Shown: piece by piece, positions 14,052 through 25,800 of the stretch
Position numbering within the stretch: position 1 is the stretch's first letter
How the letters are laid out: every line of letters starts with the position of its first letter
Assembly (NCBI GenBank): GCA_018857735.1
Contig: JABMCL010000714.1
Location: 217,001-281,000, forward strand
Length of the DNA stretch: 64,000 nt
Direction of reading: 5' to 3'
Source of the DNA: Alviniconcha marisindica
Taxonomy: Eukaryota; Mollusca; Gastropoda; Provannidae
Translations under genes and position numbers: made by a program
Notes under the pieces: generated by a model
What the model was told of the DNA's origin: nothing
The model's database searches: none
Seen by the model: the letters and a program-made list of their open reading frames with translations, nothing else

Positions 14052-17000
14052 TGGGTATGGGAGAGAAATACACAAACAGAAAAAATACCAAACAAAAGAA
14101 CAGTTTCATGCATTGGAGCAGTCATTATTAATGCACATGATGTAAAACACAACCATATACATCACTTTCTTTTTGCTCTTACATTTTCTGCCACATATCA
14201 TTAGGTGGCAAACATACTCCCATTTCAAAATACTTGTGTACTGGGTAGACTACAGCTGCATTTCATTGACTTTCACCCGTTTCATTCAGTAGCATTAAAA
14301 CTTGGCACACTTGCTCATCCCCCACACACCATAGGCAAACTCTTTTTTCTGGCATGAAAAATCCAGTGTCTCTCCCCCCCCCCCCCCTCTCTCACACACA
14401 CACACACATGTGCGCACACACAGGAAAGAAAAAAAACAAGCACACATTTGCATGTATATATATATGTGTGTGCAAACCCCTTACACACACGCACGCGCGC
14501 ACACACACACACACACTTATATACCTGACATGCTGCATGGAGAAGAAACCACTGGTTATTTCTGTGGACATCTAGTTGGACATGGTGTGTTGGTTTTGTT
14601 GTTGCCGAACACACATGGACAAAAGTCAATAAAGTTACAGTAGGTTTCAGGTGTAGCCTGCAGTTGGAGGAGTTGAATCTCACCCGGTTCTTTTCTTCAC
14701 GATGAGATAAAACTCTCTCCACTACATAACACACCTGATCTGGATGGGAAACGGTGAGTGCGCTTGGTGTTCTTGATGAACCAAATCAGGTCACCCTGCA
14801 CTAAACTCCTCCTGCTTTAGCCTAGCCAAACTCCAAGTCCATCACAACTGAAAGCCAATGCCTGGATCCAAAAGCTAAAACTACTGAAAACAACAAACTC
14901 AGCTCAGCAATCTAGTGGCCATAATATCTAAACTGAAAAGTCATTTTAAAAGCTCACAGTCACAGACAGTCTAAAGAATAAATTACTTCTGAATCTTGTA
15001 TCACAGACCTTGAAACAACAGACACTCAGGGCACAACATCATCAGAATTGAACCTAATGTGTAGACAATGTAAGACTTCACAAACGGCATCCACTGAATT
15101 CAGAATTAACAATCAAATTCCAAGTCCAGAAAATGATAAAAGTTACAACATAAATCATCTTCACTGCAGCAATCAGCAAAGACACAGAATTTAGAACAAA
15201 TTACAAAGACTGAGGGTAATACTGACACAAAAAGAGACGGCTTGACAAATGAGAGCCCATGCAGTGTTCCAATGGTCCACGCACCTCCCTACCCTAGCCG
15301 GGCGTGCACAAGAAGCTAATCCAACGCCCTGCTCTAATGCCTTCCACAAACAGCACAATCAAGCCTTGCCTTACCAGGTAACTCAACACCAAGTTAAACT
15401 CTTTAGTATTCATCACAACTGTTTGCCTTTTCTCCACCTCTTAATCAGCCGACATGCCTGGCGAGACTGGGACTTTATTCTTTATCTACCACAGCAAAGA
15501 AAAGTGAGTCATTCTACAGCACACCAAAATCGTGACCAAACTTCTTCTTTTTAAATCTATCAGTGGGTGATTTGTTGTTGTTTTTTCATGCAGAAACCAA
15601 GAAACAAATGCCTCATGTCTTTTGGCATACAGTGCTGACAATGTTGGGCAATGGTGTACAGAGCAAATAAAACCATGAGAATTTCACAGCTGTAGCAACA
15701 ACTAAAACAAAATATTCACCTTGCACTAATATCTGTTATAAAACAATAAATATGCAGGCTAAAAACAAGCTGTAAATCTTCAACAACTTGGTCCCCCAAA
15801 GGGAATGAAAGAACAGGCCATTACAAGTGCACAATCACGCTCCTCTCTTGTGCACATAACACAACCCATGTCTTCTGTTCCCTTTCAAAAGTTCTGGAAA
15901 GAAACCATGAAACTGATGTGGTTCACAAAGTATGACAAAATAAACCACTTGAATGCTGATCTATGCACAGAGTATGACACCATTGGCTGAGACCGTTCAC
16001 CACCCCAGAACAAGAGGACTTCAGTGTCTTTACATTGCTGATAGTCATACTGACAGTCATATGCCCCAAATCCACACATACCTTCTGAAGCGCAAATATA
16101 CTGGCCTATTTTTCTCCTTTACATCCACTGAACAAAAGCTCTGCAGTGAGAAGAAAATATTCCAACAATTTTACACACAAGCCAGAAAATTCATGGTACC
16201 ACATGACTTGTTTTAATCAAACCTTATCTGAAACCAGCAAGTGTGGACAATAGCTACATCATGCACACTACAAATTTATATTAAAGCTCCTAATGCTTCC
16301 ACCTAACCAACTCTGCACCTGCTCCGATGGACCACGAACAAAGATGCAATGAACTGCACTATTTCCAGGACAGGACAGTCTGGAACTACACTGATCAAGA
16401 CAAAAGCTGCTAGCCTATTGGCACAAATAACAATTCGTCAGAGTACAACGTGAACTTCGTCCTTCACAGGGAACTGCCACCAAAGACAAAAGGCACACAG
16501 GCAGTCCGAGGAACAGCGAAAGGTGTGTGCTGGAACGTGGAGCGGAATGGTCATCAGCTGGTGGTGCACGCCGCCAGCTGTCCTCACAGAGACCCACTGA
16601 CTCGGCAGACCACAGCTCCAGACAACCCCATCCCTATCCACAAGAACCACACACACTCACATACCACACCTCAAGAACAAGCACATCAAGCTACGCCCGT
16701 CGGTTAAAACCTGACGCTGGACTGGAACGCTGGCCCCATCTCTGACCACAAAACCATCGGGCGGATGGAGACTACCCCGGGGGCTGGTCGACGCAGAAGG
16801 AAGATCTAAAGTGACGCTTTCTGACCGGAACAGCTGCCGGAGAGCACAAGGCGAGAGCCACTATCTGCTTGACGCGGGTCAAAGCACAGTCTGAAGAAGC
16901 CGGCACTTATCTGGTGGGTCCCAGTGGGGGCCGAGAGCACACAATGCTGAATAGGAATCGAGGAATCCCGGCTATCACAAACCGACAGAGAAAGAGAGAG

Positions 17001-19541
17001 AGAAGGGGGCCACAGCGGCGAGCAGACGACCGAGGAACAGCGAGTGGCCACGACAAGGGGACGTGAAGGAGGGTCACCGTCAGCGACATACATGTCTGTA
17101 CAGTCAAGCAGAGTTCTGGGCCACTCTGATAACGCCTGGCCGTGGCTATAGCAACGTGTGGTGGTTCCCATCTCAGTCTTCCACGTGGCCGTACTGCCTG
17201 GACCCTTTCACTAATCCCCACCCCTTACCCCTCCGCCAAACCGGTACACGACCTTCCCACCCTTCGCCACACACTACTGCCCACTTACGACGGGAAGAGC
17301 CGATTGTTCAAGATAAGGGCGAGAGTACTGATACTTTTCCATGCAATATTCAACCGATCAAACATTACTGACTCCTCCAACATGACGAGAGAGAAAAAAT
17401 AGTGTGTGTGTTGGTGTTGGGGGGGGGGGGGGGGGGGGGGATAATGAAACTGAAATTGAAAACTAGCGTTAATTTCCCCTCCTTCAAAGTACCGACTAGA
17501 GACAGGATTCCAAAAGGGAGGCAAGAGGAGGGAGGGTGTTTGATTAGTTTATCACTTGTACTGTGAACTCAGCACACCACCCCTTCACCAAAGCCTGCCG
17601 CCTCGACAACTGTACAGTTCTTGGATCCAGCAGTTTAGAGCTCTACAATTTAACCCCATTACCTCGGCAAATAAGCTCCTCGCTACCCTTCAACACAGGT
17701 ATGGGGCTATCCTGAGCACCTCTTTACAGTTCTATACTCCGTTCCAGACCCCCTTCCCGGACCCCTTTCCAACCGGCACCCCGCCCCCTTTCTATATTGA
17801 CGGCCCATCGGCGGTCAGGACCGAGAGTGTTGGACATTGCCGTAATTATGTATGCACAGGCATTCAGTTAAAACGACCACCCCAAAATCCGATGAGGGGC
17901 CAGCAGAGTGATTAGCATAGGATGTTTATTCCGTTACAAGACTTGCCCTGGCCCAGAGAGCCCCAGCCACCAGGGTTTGTCCAGCCCTTACAACATGCAC
18001 AGCCAAAGTGCTCTTTCAGCGGCCATCTGACTTGTGTGCTCGCTGTCAAGGCACTGTAAGCCACCGGCCAGACCTCTTCTTCATCAAATCAGAGACTGTA
18101 CGCTACTTGCGTATCTCTGATCAAACCGAAAGGTTGTTTGAACATAGCTGAGCCCGGATTACTTTATGTCGGAAGGGTACCCACTTCCATGCTTTATCGG
18201 CTAAAGATGTAAGCGTGTGATGTAACCGGAGACGACGTTAAATACCTCCAATCATTTCCTCCTTCTAAAATCCTAGTTTCTAAGACTCCATCCTCGAAGG
18301 GCACCTGTTTTGGTATCTTCGACAATGTCAGCAAAATTCCCAAATAAAATGTTAATGCATCAAGCATTATGTAACATGAAATACATAATAGGTCAGCTAG
18401 AAATTCCGCGCTGAGTTAGCACAACAGAAAAGAAAGAAACTTGTCATGAAGACAGTCGCCCACTTTACAGACAGGCAATATCTACTTAGGACCAACCAAA
18501 AACAAACTAAACTAAACAAAACAAACAAAATCGCGGAACAAGGTTTTCGAACTTGTTTTATATAAACAACCTTATCACAGGAAGAAGTCACACACTCGGG
18601 AGTCATTTCGTTTAAAGTCCCTAGACACCATATAGTGGTGCATTACTATTATGGACTAATACAGAAGAGCATCCATGCATGCCCACCTATGTAATGCCTT
18701 GTTTCTACGGAAAATTTCAGACGAAAGTTTAACATTATCAGTGACATTCTCACCCGCGATACATGTTTTTGTGTAAATCTGTAAATGTGCACCTACAATT
18801 TAGATGATCGAGGTAGTGCCCAGCCATCCAATGGATGACAAACAACGAACCCTCAGCCCCAGGTAAAAGTACTCCACAAGGGGGAATCAAACGAAAGGGA
18901 AAACAATACCGAGGAAGGTGAGGGGGGGGGGTATTACTAGAACTAGATGTGTATCCCTGTCTTTTGGGGAAGAGGTTAACCTAACAGGCAGTATGCAGTA
19001 TCAGCCGCGGCTGATCATCTCATAAAAAGTGATAATGATGCCTGTAGTATGCAGAATCACGCTCGCCTTGTCACAGTTAAACCGTTGAAAATGTGGTCGT
19101 ATGCAATGCAATCTACTTCAGCTGAAACAATGAAAACTCTAGGCCCGTTGGTGTATGGGGAGAGGGAGAAAGAACTAAAAGAAACAAGAATCAATGAATC
19201 AAAACCAGTCGGAGATGAGACAATTCATATATTATAATTATATTTCGATCATTCCTTAAAGATCCAATTGATCTATTCATACCAGCTTCTGATAAGACCA
19301 AAATACCTTTTCCTTTTCCCCATCCCCCCCCACCCCCAACGTTACGAAATGGTCATGATTCGCAGTTAAAATAAAGAAGTAAAAAAGGATTTTATTAAAG
19401 CCTTTACTAAATTATGGGTTCATCAACTGAACACTATGGTTTGACACTGTCAAAAGCAACACCAACAAAAAACGTTCCCACTGCACAATACACCAGGCGT
19501 ACATTGCATTTCGATATTTGAGAGCACGAGCAATGAGCCAA

Positions 19542-19572
<31 letters not shown>

Positions 19573-20501
19573 TACATTTATTATGCGCTCATCAACGCCC
19601 TGAGCGCTCACATACTAACCTAAATATGATATTCTATACACACGTAGAGCACAGTTCCACCCAAACAACCCACACAAAGCACCATACGTGAAAAACTAGA
19701 ACTGAAACTGCTCAAAGATTGTGCAAGCGATGTTTCTGGGTATTGCTGGAATCTATCTTCACTGACGCCCCACGCACCCGCCGTCATAAAACAAAGTGCT
19801 CATAAATCTGGACTGGGGCCCTCACGGCAAACTGGCCAGGCCCGCCGGGCCGGGCTCTCGTGCTACGTATGGGAACAGCAAACTCGGCTAGATTGGATGT
19901 GCCACTCGAGACTAGCTTGGTTGACAGGGGCAGCCGGGTGGAGGCAGTGAAATGTGGCAGGGTACGTGAGGGAGGAGTATATTTACCTACACCCTTCCCC
20001 TCATAACGACCAGACAATGCGGCCACAATAACGCTCAACTTTAACCACGTTGGCCACTTGGACGTAGTTTTGGCAAAACGTATTGGGCTATATGTGCAGT
20101 CAATCAGTATTTCATTGTCCTCCCTCCTGCCGGTATCGACGAGCATGTTTCTTTCTTCCCCCCCCCCCCCCCACACACACACGTTGACTTAAAAATCAAT
20201 AGTTTAGACAACTCTCTCTCTCTTGCATTCTATTCTATTTTCCATCAATCTCAATTACACTATTCCATTTTTCCTTCTTTTTTTCTATTTGGAGAGGGAC
20301 GATTTTCTAAGCTAATAAACTGTTGACCAAATACCCATAACATTTATATTGCGATCGTAAGAACTAACAAAATTTGCAGGGGAAACAAATCAGAAACATT
20401 CAATCCAATGACCATGTACAGTTCTTTTTTCCCCCAGTAACACAGACAGTCATGTTCCCTTGTTCTGCACATGCCCGGTCTCGCGCCCTACCCTCAAAAG
20501 C

Positions 20502-20572
<71 letters not shown>

Positions 20573-20820
20573 AAAAAGACATAACAACCATGCCCAGTCT
20601 ATGCCTGGGTTACAAAGCTAAGAGACGTGTGAACAAGGTGGACCTGGGCTCTCATTCCCTAGCCCTCCTACCTCCCACCCTCTTCCCACGTCCCTTACAA
20701 ACTACACGGTTTCTATGGACGTAATGCATCACTGAATCAAATCTATCCTTGGATGTTGCAGAAGCATGTGTCCATGACGCACGTAAAGCGATATGGCCAG
20801 TGAGCTTTCACACACACACA

Positions 20821-20856
<36 letters not shown>

Positions 20857-22814
20857 ACACACACAACATCTCAATGGAATGCCCTGCAAGGGAAGTGCGT
20901 GCGTGCGTGCGTTCGTGTGTGAGTGCGTGTGCTTAACTCATTGTTCTTCTTACAGTGCGCGTGTGTGAAAATTATTCTTTCTCTCTCCCCAACCTCTGCG
21001 CTGTGAACATGCATAGTATTCCGTAAATGGGGGGGGGGGTGGGGGGGGGGGGGGGTAAAATAATTTTTATGCGCATTATAAATTATTATTCATTCATTCA
21101 CCAACAGTAACACAAATGGAACACACAACAGCAAAACATTCGAGTGTTCGTGCCGTCACCTGTATTAATTTTAAAGCACGTTTGCTACACTGATGTGTTC
21201 AAGACCCCGTGTACACATCGGGGCGCGGGCGTTGTGTACACATGACACAAGATTTCTACTTCAGGGGACTTACGCTGGTTTGTATTGTCCTCTTAATCAG
21301 TATGGGAAACAACACTTTTCGACTCAGATAAGAGACACGTACAGTACTGGAACAGAAGTAGTCCCTGTACGTCGCACACGTTTTCCCGCGACATCAAACG
21401 CCATCCCTGCTAGCGTTGATTTTTCGGGCCCTGTTGCTGCAATTTTTTTCGGGCCCTGTTGCTCACCCGTTCCACCCCCGTTTTAAGCTGTTAGTTTCGT
21501 ATTAAAATACAAAGTTATTAAAAAAGAAAAGAAAAAAAAGAAATAAAGCAACAACAAAAACACGAAACTAGGTTGCTTCTTGTCCTGTGCTAAAAGGCTG
21601 ATGTGTCTGTTTTATCGAAGGACGAGCATCCCCCGACCAGCTCAACCCCGATCTTATCGAAAAACAAGGGGTGGGGGATGAGTTACATACGCTAGCAGGC
21701 TACCAGAATGAAAAGTTTGCCTACTTTCTTTTATTTCTCGTCGATTTTTACATTTCAGTGGACTTACGTGTAGATACATAAAACTCTGTTCAGTTATTGT
21801 ATAACCGATGTGTACTAGCACTAGCTCCACTTTCTCCACCCATTTCGCATTACCTCCCCCCCCCTCCCCCCCCCACTCTAATTGACGGTGTGTGAATTAC
21901 CGTCACGTAAAAAAGTTCTGTTCTAACGGACCATTAATTTACAAAACTCTTTGATCTGGGATCCATTGCAGCAAGACAGATCCGGAGTAGGCTATGATCA
22001 CTTGGATTTAGAACTCGCTGACTTTTTAAAATGTTATTGGTATCGCAAAAGTGTGTGTCTAAACCATACTATATCATAGTCTTCATACGAACAATTCTAT
22101 CATTCCAACCCAAGAACGTAATACCATGAATAGGCATAACACCAATCATGTAAAGGTAACTGGTACAGGCAACAACAACAACAACAAAAACGACAACTTC
22201 AGGACGACAAGCCTACGCGACCTGCAACACAGGCTAATTATTAACAACACAAGACACGACCAACTGATCTCGGAGAATGGAGGAAAAACTTCAGAATACA
22301 AAAGACAGCACATCAGTGCCCCTTGCCTATACTCTAAGAAACGCAGATGAAAAGTCACTTCGAGAAGACATAAATTAAATTGTTTTAAACAAATGATTTA
22401 TATATATATTACAGATCGAACACTATACTCATCCTTACTACTGACTGGACCATGCTAACACCACAACCCAAAGAAATGTCGGCTGCTGTTCACCTAACAC
22501 CAACACGTTTGGGTTCATCATGTCTAGCCAAAGCCTGTAGCCTTTAGAAGTAAAACCATTTTCTGAAACTCCGGACTGACCAGCTTCTGGACTGGCATTT
22601 CGCCCCTAAACGCATTGTAGTTTACATTTCCAAAACAACACAAGATCACTCGACCCGAGTATGAGATCACTTTTTGGCCCGTAACGACTGGCACCGTTGT
22701 TAAACCGACTGGTCACGTGACGCAGAAACCAACTCAGATCACCGCCAGAGTAAGAAGACTCTTCCTAGGAAGCGGTATGCACCCAGCGCACATCCATGCT
22801 CACACACACACAAA

Positions 22815-22869
<55 letters not shown>

Positions 22870-25800
22870 TACACACATTTTGACCAGCTGACAAAGAAAT
22901 AAGGGTCCAATCAATCTCGAAAATCTCAAACGGCTACAGAAAGCTATGACACATGCAACAAGCGCAGTGGAGAGACTGGCACACCAAAAACCTTTTAAAA
23001 ACCGCAAAGCTTATACACGTATACAAACAAGACGAGAACGACGTATACCAAGCGAAAACAACAACAATGACGACGAACAACGAACGTGCGATTTACAAAC
23101 ATGCAAAACCATCATGTACACCCTCAACACAGAGCGTCCCCCTGGCGGGCTCAGTGAGCAGCAGCTGCAGCAAGGCTGTGCCACCACGAGCTGGAAGAGT
23201 TAGATCTGGCAGGGGAGACAAGGCCAGTGCCGGAGACCCAATCTTCCAACTCGCGGGAACACAGATACCACCTCTCTTCCTTATCCGCTCCTCGACTTTT
23301 GCAACAAGAGTAAAGCAAAAACTGACTTCTCTCAACACTCCAGCTACCCTCAAGCTCCAAACTCTAAACAGAATCTTACAGCAGCAAAACAATTCTGCCC
23401 AACTGACCTCTAAAGAATAAAAAAAATTAACGTTTTTAAACAGTGCCTTTTTCTGGCTAGTATCAGAGTCCAGCGTGAACGCCTCTTCCATTATATATCG
23501 TCTAGTTTTTACAGCCAAAGCTAAAACTCGAATGATTGCAAATCGTCTCCTACGACCGGCTTTATAAAAGGAAGAGAAGAACAGAGAAACGTTTAACCCC
23601 TAACCCTACCTTGCTCAGACTTGTATGCTGATTGAACGTCAAAGCCGAGACGTGAACTAAGCGGATTACATCCCTGAACAAAAGAATACTGAAACTGGAG
23701 ACAGAAAAACATGACCTGAGTAAATTTCCATATCTTGCATGACAAATCCACCTCGGTTTAAAGTCACCTTGACAGAAATGTGAAGCGAAGTTAGGCGAAC
23801 GACACAGGCGGGAAGATGTTTCGGCACACGTGTTTGGGCAATACAGCAGTTCTCTTGAAGCAGCGTTTCACTGGAAAAACTTCTCAGCTGACATTCTTGT
23901 CTCTTTTTTTTCTTCTTTCTCTCTTTCTTTTTCTTCAGTTTTTTTCTCAGCTGACAGTAACTTTCAAACCGTTTTTGTTTTCTCTCTCTCTCTTGTTCTT
24001 GAAGGCCACAGTGCTGAGGAGTCACCAACGACGAGGCACAGGTCGACGAGAAACGACAGGCAGCCGAGGTGGACCTGTGCGGGCTGAAGAAGACTGCTGG
24101 GCAGATGAATGAAGCGTCTGGTCGCAGGTCGAGTTACTAAGCCGCCACCGCCCCCCCAGCACAGGGTGCATGAGAGCGATCGGAGACGTGTGTCCAAAGT
24201 CACCCGTGTTGCCCGACTCTCCGGTTACTCTGCATGGCCCAGCTCTGGCCACGCTAGGGGGAGGGACGGCTTATGAAGGGCTGCACGTTGTCACTTTGTA
24301 CTTTGCCTTCACGCCTAATCTACCGCCATCCCATTGTTTCAAGGAGCCCGGCTCTGGGTTGATCAGTCCATCCACCCCAGGGTAGGGACCGCAGCTTGGC
24401 TCACCCAGCTTCGTCAGCCGCCTGATCTTGGATCAGAGAGTGTGTACTTGATGCGCTCAGTCAAGTCCAAGCTCGAATGCTCAATCTGTTTCTGAAGATT
24501 GGGGCATCGTAATAAAATGATGAATAAAAGGTCTCCGCCTTTCCGGATACGCTAATCTTAGGAGAGCGAATAACCAGCTCGGATTTCTAATGATGCAAGC
24601 CGCGCTAGAACACATTAGAACTGACATTTATCATCCAGGGACTGAGGGGGGAGGAGGGACCACTAAATTTTGCAGGATGCTGTTCACTGAGCCCAAAACG
24701 CACACAAACAAGATAACCACTCACACGCCATAAATCAAAGTGACGTCACGTTTACAGCATTACATGAACTTGCCCTGAAAGCATCACAGACAGCTGATGA
24801 CGCAACCACAACCTTCTGCATGCATAGCACAGATGGCTAAGAAGGTAAACACACACTACAGACAGTATGCACCGCACAACCACGACAACAAACCGGACCA
24901 TGCATCGTCCCCCCCCCCCCCCCCCCCCCCCAACACACACAGCTCCATAAACACTGTCTGGACACTCAAATACTGTCAACAAAGATGTAAATTGGTGTTT
25001 TACGCCCAGTAGTATACTTCTGCAAGCAAAATGATCTGGTGTACCTGGGAGATTGTGGTGGTAGTGAGGGTGGCGAGCAACAACACGCAACAGAACCGGA
25101 GGGGGCATAATAATGACTAGCTACATGCACTCACAGAACTGGAGGGGACATATTAATGTCACACAATTTTCAAAATAAATACACAAAGAAGAGCTAAACA
25201 GCAAGCAACAATGGTTTCCATTTCAAACGTAAACTGAGCTGAGTGATTATCATTATGCAGGGCACGACCCTCAGTACCACTATCAGCTTGGCTTGGAAAG
25301 CAAAGTTTCCAGCTTCACTGTTTCAACAAAAACAACTACAACAGGAGGTTCTCTGTTTCTATAGGGGGCTAAGTATCGATTTTAAATGAGTGTAATCTTC
25401 AGGGTTTCACTGCACGGTAACACTACATCACTTTCTAATGACACATTTATAGGTATTGTTTTTTAAAGTCTGTTAAAACGCCATCACTTTGTGCTCACAA
25501 AATGAACAGATTTAAAAAAATCAAAAAATCTGTATCTATAAAAACTCAACTAATACTTTCTGTTTGCACACAGGAAAGGTCCTTTATGCACTATGTACTT
25601 TCCACGATCATATACTTTTTAATTAACCTGCAACCCTGCACCCCTAGGTGAAAAGTAGAGACGACCTGCGACAAGTGATAACCCAGTGTCATATCTGCTA
25701 TCATAAAGAAATAAATTGAGACTAAGACAACAAGACGATCGATGGGTTTAGGCCTGACCGTCTGTGTTATCTCCCCTTCCCTCACTCAACCATCCTGATT

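Larger units (their letters stand above)
7013..15900. other. Intron 19, 3' third: repeat-rich, no coding sequence
   Basis: Downstream end of the 28-kb SZT2 intron 19 (minus-strand gene). Holds a SINE-like copy, TG/AG-rich tracts (7790-8340), a GT microsatellite, a minisatellite, the foldback element and the 400-bp duplication. Open frames are repeat artefacts or short and motif-free. Confidence 0.7.
15900..25200. other. Intron 19 core: CpG-retaining, higher-GC block, no recognised gene
   Basis: CG dinucleotides are frequent, most clearly at 16400-17300 and 23500-24400, whereas flanking intron DNA has few. ORFs exist on both strands (e.g. 17556-17915 plus, 19784-20182 minus) but none has a recognisable domain or conserved splice pattern. 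Candidate for an internal promoter, a nested noncoding transcript, or an inserted unmethylated block. I call no gene. Confidence 0.5.

Noticed and set aside
13666..14152. Long open frames on both strands (about 150 codons)
   Set aside because: They translate alternating CA and GA dinucleotide repeats (His/Thr, Cys/Val, Arg/Glu runs).
17556..17915. 119-codon plus-strand ORF in the CpG-rich core
   Set aside because: Pro-rich with no recognisable domain, no homologous motif and no flanking exon pattern; could be a 5' UTR or nothing.
19784..20182. 132-codon minus-strand ORF in intron 19
   Set aside because: Starts in a poly-G run, has no domain I recognise, and no supporting splice pattern.
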